Positions 14,125 through 22,404 of a stretch of 60,928 nt of DNA are shown in pieces; the stretch's first letter is position 1, and every line of letters begins with the position of its first letter. The stretch is taken from IMG/VR virus record IMGVR_UViG_3300032315_000554, positions 1 through 60,928 of that record; one strand, given 5' to 3'. The stretch is from a virus. The translations under genes were made by a program, and so were the position numbers. The notes under the pieces are model-generated. The model did no database searches, was not told where the DNA came from, and was given only the letters and a program-made list of their open reading frames with translations.

Positions 14125-14401
14125 GGACGGCGAGACGTTCTTCAAGGTGATGCTGGTGCCCGAGTTTGAGTCGGCGATGCTTGGCATAGCCAGACACAAC
14201 GGGAACATGGTGGCAGTGTACGACATGAACGCCTGCATCGATATCATGGTTGCGGACGGCATGAAGCCGGGGTGCGCTGTGAGATACCTGACGAGCAAGA
14301 TCGACAACGAGTACAACGAGGACCACTGTCCTGCGTTTGTAGTGACGTACTCGGACAAGAATGCCACGAAGATGGGCCTGACGCTAAACGGGAAGAACTA
14401 G
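14072..14401 (+). CDS. Unknown protein, 109 aa
   Basis: ATG 14072 is preferred over the upstream in-frame TTG at 14009; ATG 14147 is another option. A basic N-terminus (RSKNNTGTKKQKAK) is followed by a mixed alpha/beta domain (FFKVMLVPEFESAMLGIA, VAVYDMNACIDIMVADGM). No family recognised. It ends the GC-rich packaging-side cluster. Confidence 0.65.
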   Translation: MRSKNNTGTKKQKAKINEDGETFFKVMLVPEFESAMLGIARHNGNMVAVYDMNACIDIMVADGMKPGCAVRYLTSKIDNEYNEDHCPAFVVTYSDKNATKMGLTLNGKN

Positions 14402-14469
14402 AAAATTATCTTTAGGAACCCACAAGATTAACTTGTAAGAATCCAATCGGCATATAAATTTCTTAGATT

Positions 14470-14943
14470 ATGGCAAACATCGATATTCAGAGTAATCTTT
14501 CTACAGCAAAGTTCAGGCAGTCTGTTTTGCAGGAACTTGTGAGCGGTCTCACTATTAGTGGCTCAACGACTCCGATTCCCGTTACGTTGCGAACGGATTC
14601 TAGCGGGTATAAGCTATTCCATAAAGCGCAGTCTGCAGCATCTACAAATGCTACAGTTGTTAAATCAGCGCCTGCTTCAATTGGGTTACTCTCGATGTTT
14701 CATGCTAGTGGTTCAGGTGGCAGTAAGTTTGTAAAAATCTACAACAAGGCAACAACTCCAACAGCTTCAGACGTTCCAATTTTCACGTTTGTGATTCGCC
14801 CAAATGAAACTATTAACATCGTTCCTGCCATTCCTTTCTTTTTTGACCAAGGTTTGTCATATCGCATGACGGCTAACTATGCAGACTCAGATAATACGGG
14901 TGTAGCTGCAGGCGAGCTTGCGATTAATGTGGCTTATGCTTGA
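14470..14943 (+). CDS. Probable virion surface or decoration protein, 157 aa
   Basis: Beta-rich, Ser/Thr/Gly-rich protein with the pattern LLSMFHASGSGGSKFVKIYN, IFTFVIRPNETINI and FFDQGLSYRMTANYADSDNT, which I recognise from phage structural proteins with a compact beta-sandwich. Base use is clearly more AT-rich than the flanking small genes and terL, and an AT-rich gap with a TATAAA precedes it, suggesting separate origin and its own promoter. Its place between terS and terL is odd for a virion protein. Confidence 0.6.
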   Translation: MANIDIQSNLSTAKFRQSVLQELVSGLTISGSTTPIPVTLRTDSSGYKLFHKAQSAASTNATVVKSAPASIGLLSMFHASGSGGSKFVKIYNKATTPTASDVPIFTFVIRPNETINIVPAIPFFFDQGLSYRMTANYADSDNTGVAAGELAINVAYA

Positions 14944-16814
14944 TGGAGATAACTAAGTCAGTAGAGAACGCGATTCGTCTGGCGTCGAGGATCAGGCAGG
15001 AGGCCGAGCGGAGCGACGAGGATGGCGTGGTCTATGCAGCGGCTTACATCATGCAGCATGCGTCGAAGCCGTCTGGCAAGCAGACGGTGACGCTCGACGA
15101 GAAGGAGGCGAGGGCGATTGTGCTGCAGTTTGTTCAGCACCTGTTGGACAAGGACCAGTTCGAGGCGGCGGCTACGATTCTTTGGGGCGAGCAGGTGTAC
15201 GACTGGAGGCCGAGCAGCGCACGGGACGCATGGCGGTGCCTGTTCGAGAACGACAAGCTACTTATTCAGGGGGCGGGAGCGATGGGAAAGACGTTCAATG
15301 CGGCGGCATGGTTCCTCTTGGACTGGATGCGAGACCCGTACTACACCTGCATCAAAGTGGTCTCGCTGACCGAGGCGCATGCTCAGCGCAACGTGTTTGC
15401 TGCCATTAAGAACTTTTATAGGACAGCACTGGTGAAGCCCGAGTACGAGGGGGGCGAGGAGTTGGTGAAGTCGATTCAGGCGAACGACGATGACAAGAAC
15501 GGGATCCACTTGGTGGCGGTGCCGAAGGGAGACAGCGGAACGGGAACGCTGCGCGGCTTTCACCCGGCGCCGAGGGCAGGCAAGCCGCACCCGAGGTGGG
15601 GAGTGATGAGCAGGACGCATGTGGTGCTCGACGAGGCGGAGGAGGTGCCAGCAGGCGTCTGGGAAGGCTTGCAGAACATCCTGTCGGCGGCGGACACCGA
15701 GGGCGCAAAAGGTCGCATTAAGATTTTCGGAGCGTCGAACCCGAAGGACAGGACGAGTGAATTCGGGAAGCGGTGCGAGCCTGAGCGTGGGTGGCCGAGC
15801 GTGGACTGCGAAGATGACTTTGAGTGGGACAGCAGGGAGGGGTGGCATGTGCTGAGGCTGGATGCGGCGAGGTGCGAGAACGTGACCGAGAAGAAGATTA
15901 TCTTCCCCGGCTTCCAGACGTACGAGGGGTACATGGCGTACGAGGCCAAGGGCAAGACGGCAGAATATTACACGATGGCTCGGGGATTCTTTCCTCAGGA
16001 AGGCATCAGCATGGCGATTATCACGCCAGCGATGATGGACAACTCGGTGGGCATCGCACGGTTCATTGGCCCGGTGGTCCCGCTCGCGGCTTTCGATCTG
16101 GCGCTGGAGGGCAACGATCAGGTGCTGTGCAGCTACGGTCGCTACGGTCTGTCGGACGGATGGACGCCGAGGAGCGGGAAGTTCATCCAGTTCAAAACGC
16201 CGAGGACGGTGTTGCAGTTGGACAGTCAGATATCTTTTCCAAAGAAGCCTACGCTGGAGCAGACGCAAGCGATCATAAGGTTCTGCAAACAGATGCGTAT
16301 TGCACCAAATTGGTTGTGCGTGGACAGGACGGGTAACGGCGCCGGGATTCACGATGCATTATGCAGTCTTTTTGGATCTGAGGTGATGGGCGTGAATTAT
16401 AGCTGGGCGGCTTCAGAGACGCATATACTTGGAGACGATAGTCAGAGGGCGAACGAGTTGTACAGTGGGGTGGTGACCGAATTGGTCTTTGGCTTGGCGA
16501 AGTATCTGGAGTTTGAGTACCTGAAGATTTCGCCCGGATTCGGCAACGACGAACTGGTTAAGCAGGCAATCGGGCGAAGGTACAAGCAGCAAGGCAAGGG
16601 ACTGGTGCGTGTCGAGAGCAAGGCTGACTATGTGAAGCGGACGAGGCAGCACAGTCCTGACTCGTTAGACTCGCTGTCTTTATTGGTATATTTGATGCGT
16701 CAACGTGCCGGGGCGGTGGCAACGATGACCGAGCCGAAGCCTGAACCCGTGTTGCGCCGGGAGAGAAACTTGGGATACATAGACAAATTAGAGTTTGTAG
16801 ATTTCAGCGAATAA
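14943..16814 (+). CDS. terL: Terminase large subunit
   Basis: 623 aa; ATG 14943 overlaps the previous TGA by one base. ATPase motor: Walker A IQGAGAMGKT (about 108-117) and Walker B HVVLDEAEEV (about 226-234), with the catalytic Glu in DEAEE, then a coupling segment GASNPKD. Nuclease domain: AAFDLAL (D near 384), CVDRTGNG (D near 461) and a C-terminal DSLDSL. It packages DNA into the prohead with terS and cuts it by a headful or site-specific mechanism. Confidence 0.9.
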   Translation: MEITKSVENAIRLASRIRQEAERSDEDGVVYAAAYIMQHASKPSGKQTVTLDEKEARAIVLQFVQHLLDKDQFEAAATILWGEQVYDWRPSSARDAWRCLFENDKLLIQGAGAMGKTFNAAAWFLLDWMRDPYYTCIKVVSLTEAHAQRNVFAAIKNFYRTALVKPEYEGGEELVKSIQANDDDKNGIHLVAVPKGDSGTGTLRGFHPAPRAGKPHPRWGVMSRTHVVLDEAEEVPAGVWEGLQNILSAADTEGAKGRIKIFGASNPKDRTSEFGKRCEPERGWPSVDCEDDFEWDSREGWHVLRLDAARCENVTEKKIIFPGFQTYEGYMAYEAKGKTAEYYTMARGFFPQEGISMAIITPAMMDNSVGIARFIGPVVPLAAFDLALEGNDQVLCSYGRYGLSDGWTPRSGKFIQFKTPRTVLQLDSQISFPKKPTLEQTQAIIRFCKQMRIAPNWLCVDRTGNGAGIHDALCSLFGSEVMGVNYSWAASETHILGDDSQRANELYSGVVTELVFGLAKYLEFEYLKISPGFGNDELVKQAIGRRYKQQGKGLVRVESKADYVKRTRQHSPDSLDSLSLLVYLMRQRAGAVATMTEPKPEPVLRRERNLGYIDKLEFVDFSE

Positions 16815-16829
16815 TCTAGAAGTAACCAC

Positions 16830-17408
16830 ATGCAAGAGTCCAAAAAAGCTATGCTCAGGCGATTTTCTGACGCAAATGAGTTAGATTTTTGGAAAAACGT
16901 ATTCAGAGGCAACGGAATTGACGTGGGTTCTGGAGACGATCTCATCGCTGTGGACGGGGTTCGCGGCTTTGATGTCGATGACGGTGACGCAAACAGCCTG
17001 CACCTATACTTTGAATCGAACTTTTTTGATTACGTTCATGCCAGTCAGTGCCTTGAGCACATGCATGACCCAAAAGCGGCGTTAGAAAGTTGGCTCAAGG
17101 TTCTAAAGCCCAACGGGTATTTGGTTGTCACTGTGCCGAGTTGGGAACTGTACGAGGGAATGGTGTGGCCGAGCAGGTACAACCCTGATCACAAGATCAC
17201 CTTTAGCATGTGGCAGAAGGACACCCCCGCTCCGCACCATGTAAAATGCCCGGAGTGGCTAACAAAAAACTTCCCGCAACACACGGTTATGATGTGCCGA
17301 TTGGTGGACACAAATTACAACTACAAGGTCGGGACTAGAGTAGACCAGACCTATAAATTTGAAGACCGTGTGGAAGCGTTTATCGAGTTTGTGATACAGA
17401 AGAAGTAG
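16830..17408 (+). CDS. SAM-dependent methyltransferase
   Basis: 192 aa, class I fold: motif I GIDVGSGDD (about 30-38), an acidic loop DVDDGD, motif IV FFDYVHASQCLEHMHDP, and LKPNGYLVVTVPSW. This is the Methyltransf_11 layout usual for sugar, lipid or small-molecule methylation rather than DNA methylation (no DPPY or target domain). It sits between terL and portal and could act with the glycosyltransferases at 21-26 kb on a glycan. Confidence 0.8.
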   Translation: MQESKKAMLRRFSDANELDFWKNVFRGNGIDVGSGDDLIAVDGVRGFDVDDGDANSLHLYFESNFFDYVHASQCLEHMHDPKAALESWLKVLKPNGYLVVTVPSWELYEGMVWPSRYNPDHKITFSMWQKDTPAPHHVKCPEWLTKNFPQHTVMMCRLVDTNYNYKVGTRVDQTYKFEDRVEAFIEFVIQKK

Positions 17409-17410
17409 CT

Positions 17411-17989
17411 ATGGCAAAGCCGATTCCACAGTGGCATCCTCCCGGAGGGTTTCATTACTTCGAGGGAGACGTTAAGCTCGAAGCCAGTACGCTGGAAAAA
17501 CTGTACAAGACCGTCGAGAGCTACCGTGCGGAGAACTACCTGCCTTCCGGTGACGTGGAGGGAGACGTTAACATGTACATATGCGGAAATTGGCCGACAT
17601 ACTGCTACGGAGTGGACATGGTTGTAGTGACAAGCGTGAATCCAGCCACAGCGGCTACCGAGTTGCTTAACGACATCACGATTTGGGCAAAAAATATACT
17701 GCATTCCACCAAAAGACGTGTAACTGTCTCCGACGATCTTGCTGAGCAGAGGGCGAAAATATGTCTAGGATGCAAATACAACATAAATTGGAGAAGCGGA
17801 TGCGGTGCTTGTATAATCGCGGCGGAAAGAATTTCAGCGTCTGTGCGTCAGGCTCGGGAAACAAAGTCTTCACAAGTGCTTGGCGGATGCGCCAAGATGA
17901 GGCATGACAATAGATCGGCTATATTTTTCGACCGCGATGAATTCGTCACAACAGGAAACCTCCCAGACCACTGCTGGCTGAAAGTATAA
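17411..17989 (+). CDS. Cysteine-rich unknown protein, 192 aa
   Basis: The first 110 residues are mixed alpha/beta. From about residue 115 there is ICLGCKYN and GCGACIIAAE, two C-x2-C pairs 9-10 residues apart, followed by LGGCAKMRHDN and DHCW. This looks like a zinc ribbon with extra Cys. It lies between the methyltransferase and portal and is tightly spaced with both. Function unknown. Confidence 0.7.
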   Translation: MAKPIPQWHPPGGFHYFEGDVKLEASTLEKLYKTVESYRAENYLPSGDVEGDVNMYICGNWPTYCYGVDMVVVTSVNPATAATELLNDITIWAKNILHSTKRRVTVSDDLAEQRAKICLGCKYNINWRSGCGACIIAAERISASVRQARETKSSQVLGGCAKMRHDNRSAIFFDRDEFVTTGNLPDHCWLKV

Positions 17990-17991
17990 TT

Positions 17992-20418
17992 ATGGCAGAC
18001 ACAGTAAAACCGTTGCCCCCCATTGTCACGCAGACGTACGGAAACGCTGCTGCCAGAATCGCTGACGCTACGGACAAGACGAGAATCCTTGACCTTAGGA
18101 TGTCTTCCGGTGACTCGCAGACGAGTGACGTTGTCGATCCAGACAATTTCAAGGTACGAAGGACGTTTAAGGATGCGGCTCAGGCTTACAGCGCATACAA
18201 GCGGCTGAAGCAGCAGAACGTCGAGCGCAACCGTAAGAATCAACTCATCCAGAAGAAGCTGAACAACGAACCCCCGTACTCTCCGAAGAAACTTGAGAGT
18301 ATGGGTCAGAACTGGAGAAGTAACCGTCCGACAGGTTTTTTATCGACGATGGTGTCTAGGATTCAGCCGCCATTTCGTCAGGTCATTGAGGCTTCACAGA
18401 CGCTGACCTATACAAAGTTTCCGGGAGAAGGAATTGATTCGGAGCAGAAGACCAAAGTCTTCCGCGAAGAGATCACCAAATGCATTCGCGGATGGAACGG
18501 TCACACGGATCTCATCACTCAGGTGGTGCATGAGAATACAACTTTTGGGTTCACCGCAATGTGTTGGGACGATCCCCGCGACTGGAAGCCAGAGTTTTTG
18601 CGTCAGGACTACACGTTTTTTTCGATTGAGACTCCTCAGGAAGCCGATGCAACTCCAATTTGGGCGCGGAAGCGGAGGTACCAAATTGCCGAATTGCTCC
18701 CGGTGCTTGAGGATCCCGAGCTTTCTGCTCTTGCCGGATGGCATATCAACAACTTGGTCAAATCGATCAACAACGCTACCCCGGCGGGACGTACGTTGGA
18801 CTCCGACGACGATGCCAGACGGTACGAAGACTGGATTCGGGAGGGATCCTACGGCGCCTCGTACGAGAACGATGCCAAGTACGTCGAGCTTGGAGAGATT
18901 CTGGTCAAGGAGCCTAACGGAAAAATTTCCCGATTCCTCTTCGATGACAAGTCAGGCGACGAAATTTGTACTCAGTTGGACCGATACAACCGCATGAGCG
19001 AGTCGATTGCGTTGTTCGCCATCGAAATCGGCTCAGGCTCGCTGATGTCCTCGCGGGGCGCCGGGCGTGATCTCTACAACACGCACATCGCTGTCGATAA
19101 GGCGCGGAACCTTGTGGTCGATAACGTCTATCTCAAGGGAATGCTTCTCCTGAAAAAAGGTCCGACATCGAAGTCTGGTGTGCCGCCGCTCACGGTGAAC
19201 CATCCTGTGGCGTTTATCGCTGAGGGATACGAGGTCATTCCTCAGCAGTTGCCGTCTGACGTTAGTGATTTCCTCAGTCTAGATCAGTTTATCTCGGGAC
19301 TGGCTGAGATTCAGGTCGGAACCTTTCTGCCCGGCGAGGCAATCGGTCGCGAGACACGTCAAAAGACTGCCAGCGAGGTCAACCGCATCGCTGCAATCGA
19401 GGGACAGATCCGAGAAGGCATCCTGATGCGTTGGATGAAGCAGTATTCCAAGGCAGTCGAGCGCATGCAGCGTGGAATCTGCCATCCCGAGCACGTCAAA
19501 GTCGCTTCCGAGTTAAAAACCAAGCTCGATACGGCTCGATTAGAAAATCCAAAGGTGGTTTGGGCGCGAAAAGAGGTCGCTGAGGCTTTTGAGCGGTCTA
19601 CGATGGAGATGCCTAGCTTCATGGTGCCATTCGAGGTTCCTAATCACCTCGACGAGGACGCAGTTTATTGCGTTTTGAACATGCTCGACCGCAACTTGCC
19701 GCCGAGCGACATCCTTTTGATGGCGTTTTCGCCTGCGACCGAGTTGCTGCCAGACAATATCGCGCAGGAAGACATGGTCTTGGACCTTCTCATCCAGCGT
19801 TACACCGGAAACCCGGCGATCAACCAAGACGAACTGATCAAACTCGACTGGAGCCGCAAGGTAGGGGAGTCCATCGCCAACTCGGTCATCCTTCCCAAGG
19901 ATCAGGTCGAGGCGCTCGCCATCGAGGCGACACGTCAGCAGGTTATCGAGCTACAAAGCATCATCGCTGGCGACGATGTCCCGGTCTCTCCGCGAGACAA
20001 CGACATTATTCACCTTCAGACGATGGCTCAGAAGCTCTTCCCGATCATAGCGTCTGCTCCGAAGGGAGCATTGCCTCAGGAGATGGCTCAGCCGTTTATG
20101 AAAGCTATCGAGCACTTTGGTCAGCACCTTGCTGCAGCAGAGGCGAAAGGCGCAGACTCGAAGACGATTAACGAATTCCGGGCGATGGCGAAGCAAGCTG
20201 TCGATCACCTCACAGCGAGCATGGCGCCTCAGGCTCCTCAGGGCGCTATGCCTGCAGCGGCGGTGGGAATGCCCACCGGGGCGGCTCCTATGGGGCGCCC
20301 GAGACGTGTGTCTATGGCTCAGGCCGAAGGGGTGGCGGATTCCGTTCAGCCTAACCAATCGATGACGGGAGTCGTTAACGAAGTTGCCGCTCCTCCTAAC
20401 CCTCCAACAGCAGCGTAA
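17992..20418 (+). CDS. Portal (head-tail connector) protein
   Basis: 808 aa, large for a podovirus portal but within the range of larger short-tailed phages. After a basic coiled start it has a long mixed domain; the segment DKARNLVVDNVYLKGML and QKTASEVNRIAAIEGQI is the helical part typical of connectors, where a T-A-x-E-x-R/N helix lines the channel. The C-terminus is an Ala/Gln/Pro-rich barrel-like extension. Position directly after the terminase and before the scaffold-like gene supports this. Confidence 0.75.
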   Translation: MADTVKPLPPIVTQTYGNAAARIADATDKTRILDLRMSSGDSQTSDVVDPDNFKVRRTFKDAAQAYSAYKRLKQQNVERNRKNQLIQKKLNNEPPYSPKKLESMGQNWRSNRPTGFLSTMVSRIQPPFRQVIEASQTLTYTKFPGEGIDSEQKTKVFREEITKCIRGWNGHTDLITQVVHENTTFGFTAMCWDDPRDWKPEFLRQDYTFFSIETPQEADATPIWARKRRYQIAELLPVLEDPELSALAGWHINNLVKSINNATPAGRTLDSDDDARRYEDWIREGSYGASYENDAKYVELGEILVKEPNGKISRFLFDDKSGDEICTQLDRYNRMSESIALFAIEIGSGSLMSSRGAGRDLYNTHIAVDKARNLVVDNVYLKGMLLLKKGPTSKSGVPPLTVNHPVAFIAEGYEVIPQQLPSDVSDFLSLDQFISGLAEIQVGTFLPGEAIGRETRQKTASEVNRIAAIEGQIREGILMRWMKQYSKAVERMQRGICHPEHVKVASELKTKLDTARLENPKVVWARKEVAEAFERSTMEMPSFMVPFEVPNHLDEDAVYCVLNMLDRNLPPSDILLMAFSPATELLPDNIAQEDMVLDLLIQRYTGNPAINQDELIKLDWSRKVGESIANSVILPKDQVEALAIEATRQQVIELQSIIAGDDVPVSPRDNDIIHLQTMAQKLFPIIASAPKGALPQEMAQPFMKAIEHFGQHLAAAEAKGADSKTINEFRAMAKQAVDHLTASMAPQAPQGAMPAAAVGMPTGAAPMGRPRRVSMAQAEGVADSVQPNQSMTGVVNEVAAPPNPPTAA

Positions 20419-20437
20419 AATTCAACCAACCAAACAT

Positions 20438-20824
20438 ATGCCACAACAACCTAAAAAAATGATGATGATGAAGCCCTATAAAAACATGGGCGCCATTACG
20501 AACAAAGAGCGCAAGATGCTCGAAAAGATCGACTATGCAGGCGACTTCGACAGAGAGCTTGCTAAGTTTGAAAAAGTCGTAGCGCCAAAGAAAATCGACA
20601 GAGATGTCGCCAAATTTGGAAAAATCGTAAGTCCAAAAGAACCTCGCCGTCAGCAGGCCCGTGAAATGATGCGGACATCAAAGCCGGAAGTCAGGGAGAC
20701 AAAGCAAGACATGATTCGTCGCAAGAAAAATGATTTGGGTATTCGCGGACAAATCACCGAGGGCGAGATGGCTAGGATCAAGCGATCCATGACTGCCAAA
20801 GAGCGCAATATGTTCAATAAATAA
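20438..20824 (+). CDS. Highly basic small protein, 128 aa
   Basis: ATG 20438 follows CCAAACAT after the portal stop. Lys/Arg/Met-rich throughout, with an internal repeat: DRELAKFEKVVAPKK and DRDVAKFGKIVSPKE. Likely disordered or helical and able to bind DNA. In this position it may be a minor head protein or packaged DNA-binding protein. Confidence 0.65.
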   Translation: MPQQPKKMMMMKPYKNMGAITNKERKMLEKIDYAGDFDRELAKFEKVVAPKKIDRDVAKFGKIVSPKEPRRQQAREMMRTSKPEVRETKQDMIRRKKNDLGIRGQITEGEMARIKRSMTAKERNMFNK

Positions 20825-20828
20825 ACCA

Positions 20829-20981
20829 ATGAAGACACAGATCCTGAGCGTAATCCGATGGCTAAAGGGTAAATTCGATGAGGAAAAAAAACAAACCGAA
20901 GTCGAAAAACCCAAAGCAGCCAAAGCGCCACGAAAAACGTGTTCGTGTAATACGAAGAAAGCTCGGGCGCGAAAAGGCTGA
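20829..20981 (+). CDS. Small Lys-rich protein overlapping the zincin gene, 50 aa
   Basis: ATG 20829 is in CAATAAATAAACCA context. It reads MKTQILSVIRWLKGKFDEE, then a Lys/Ala stretch and TCSCNTKK. It overlaps the next gene by 104 bases in another frame. The composition is protein-like, but one of the two frames may be incidental at its N-terminus. Confidence 0.4.
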   Translation: MKTQILSVIRWLKGKFDEEKKQTEVEKPKAAKAPRKTCSCNTKKARARKG

Positions 20982-21171
20982 TGGAATTTGCTTTTTTGAC
21001 GGAAAAGTACACGTCGATGAAAGGTTGAGGGGGATCCACCTTCTAGAGACACTCATCCACGAACTTCTTCACCATGAATTTCCTCAACTGTCAGAAGACG
21101 CTGTAGAAAAGTCATCGAAATCTATGGCAGTTACGATGTACGATGACAAATGGAGAAGGATCGAAGAATAA
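20878..21171 (+). CDS. Putative zinc metallopeptidase, 97 aa
   Basis: A basic N-terminus is followed by RVRVIRRKLGREKADGI, KVHVDERLRG and LLETLIHELLHHEFPQLSE. HELLH (H61, E62, H65) is a zincin motif, and the SEDAVEKSS helix supplies a Glu that could be the third ligand. It resembles short SprT-like or phage minimal zincins. A role in head maturation or host-factor cleavage is possible. It precedes the glycosyltransferase island. Confidence 0.65.
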   Translation: MRKKNKPKSKNPKQPKRHEKRVRVIRRKLGREKADGICFFDGKVHVDERLRGIHLLETLIHELLHHEFPQLSEDAVEKSSKSMAVTMYDDKWRRIEE

Positions 21172-21175
21172 ATAT

Positions 21176-21184
21176 ATGAACTAG
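21176..21184 (+). other. In-frame start with amber codon at codon 3
   Basis: GAATAAATATATG-AAC-TAG: the conserved start box and ATG at 21176 are in frame with the downstream glycosyltransferase, but the third codon is TAG (21182-21184). The same start box followed by ATG AAC TGG opens the gene at 21903. Between the amber and GTG 21215 the frame is open. Confidence 0.75.
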
Positions 21185-21214
21185 GAACAAAACAAACCGA
21201 TAAATAAACTTCCA

Positions 21215-21898
21215 GTGATCACATTTATCCACGTCTGTAAACGCGACGAGCAACTCTTTGCCAAGTGGCTTCGCCACACCAAGGAGCTTGGTATGCCTGA
21301 CATGGTCATCTGGACCGAGCCGGGCGTAAACGTGGATCACAAAATTGACCGCATCTTCCAGTCTCCCTACGAGTATCCTGAGATCAACACTCACGTCTGG
21401 TATGAAGCCTGCACCAAGTTGCGCGAACCAGTGCTCTATTTAGAGCCAGATGCTTGGCCCGTAGCCAAAAATTGGGCAAAGGCAATTGAAACTGAATACG
21501 AAAACTTTGGTCAACCGCCTGCTTTAATTACTGCCTCAACCGATCACGCAGAAGCTACGGCTGGAAATCGTAGTATCGATCCCCCGTATTATGTGTGCAG
21601 CGGAATTGGCGTTTATGATGCAGTGCAGCTACCTCTAGGAGATTACGAAGAGTTCCGCCAAAAGATTCCATACAGAATGGCTTGGGATTGGTGGATCCCG
21701 CAGCAAACGGGGATTAAACGCACTCCTCTGATACGACATAGCTACGGGATCTACAGTAACGGAGAAGTGGTTGGGTGGCATGCCTTCTTCTCTCGTAACC
21801 ATTTCCAGAGGATGTGCGAGGGTGCCGCCATTTTTCATAAAGATCCAGTGGGTTCATGCGTTCAATGGGTGGACAAGGTCAATAATCTAAAGGAATAA
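21215..21898 (+). CDS. Putative glycosyltransferase A
   Basis: 227 aa from GTG 21215, the first usable start after the amber. ITFIHVCKRDEQLFAKWL opens like a GT-A N-terminal strand. VLYLEPDAWPVAKNWAKAIE contains the E/D-x-D-like metal site (EPD) seen in phage GT-A enzymes. Later segments SIDPPYYVCSGIGVYD and MAWDWWIP fit the acceptor side. It would add a sugar to an unknown acceptor. Efficient expression would need amber suppression or reinitiation at GTG. Confidence 0.65.
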   Translation: MITFIHVCKRDEQLFAKWLRHTKELGMPDMVIWTEPGVNVDHKIDRIFQSPYEYPEINTHVWYEACTKLREPVLYLEPDAWPVAKNWAKAIETEYENFGQPPALITASTDHAEATAGNRSIDPPYYVCSGIGVYDAVQLPLGDYEEFRQKIPYRMAWDWWIPQQTGIKRTPLIRHSYGIYSNGEVVGWHAFFSRNHFQRMCEGAAIFHKDPVGSCVQWVDKVNNLKE

Positions 21899-21902
21899 AT
21901 AT

Positions 21903-22142
21903 ATGAACTGGAGAGACTCAGACTCAGCAAAGCTACGAGAATACAACCAGAAATCTGGAGGAGCATTGGTCAGGCTAATGAAGTCCCGTGTTCCTCGATG
22001 CACCGGGAAGAATATTGAAGCCGTTGCGCTTCAGGCAAAGTTCAAAGAAGGCTACGAGACCGCTATTCAGGACATTGAGGATCTTCTCAAGGAGCAGTTC
22101 GACAATTCCGATGCGTCGAACGGCAAATTCCAAAGCATGTAG
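21903..22142 (+). CDS. Unknown helical protein, 79 aa
   Basis: Starts in GAATAAATATATG, directly after the glycosyltransferase TAA. The sequence has a YNQKSGG start, a Cys/Arg patch and a charged helix (FKEGYETAIQDIEDLLKEQF). No family recognised. Confidence 0.65.
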   Translation: MNWRDSDSAKLREYNQKSGGALVRLMKSRVPRCTGKNIEAVALQAKFKEGYETAIQDIEDLLKEQFDNSDASNGKFQSM

Positions 22143-22143
22143 T

Positions 22144-22401
22144 ATGGCTACTATCAAAAAACGCTTTACGAAGATCGTGACCAATAAGGCTACGGGAAGA
22201 ACCCGTACCGTGAAGTATGGTCAGGCCGGAAAGGCGAAGGACGGCAAGGACCGCATCCGCCCCGGAACCAAAAAGGGTGATGCTTACTGCGCCCGATCAT
22301 TGAAGATCAAGGGCGACTGGAAAAAGGATAAAAATTCCCCCAACAGCCTGTCCCGGAAAAAGTGGAAATGCCGTGGAGCAAAGTCCATGCGATCAAAATA
22401 A
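22144..22401 (+). CDS. Basic DUF6321-like protein, 85 aa
   Basis: ATG 22144; a longer in-frame extension overlaps the previous gene and is rejected. Lys/Arg-rich with TVKYGQAGKAKDGKDRIRPG, KKGDAYCARS and SLSRKKWKCRG. The G-D-A-Y-C-A-R-S and S-P-N-x-L-S-R-KKW-C-G pattern is common in virus-encoded small proteins of unknown function. Its position before the scaffold suggests a DNA- or head-associated role. Confidence 0.7.
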   Translation: MATIKKRFTKIVTNKATGRTRTVKYGQAGKAKDGKDRIRPGTKKGDAYCARSLKIKGDWKKDKNSPNSLSRKKWKCRGAKSMRSK

Positions 22402-22404
22402 TTT

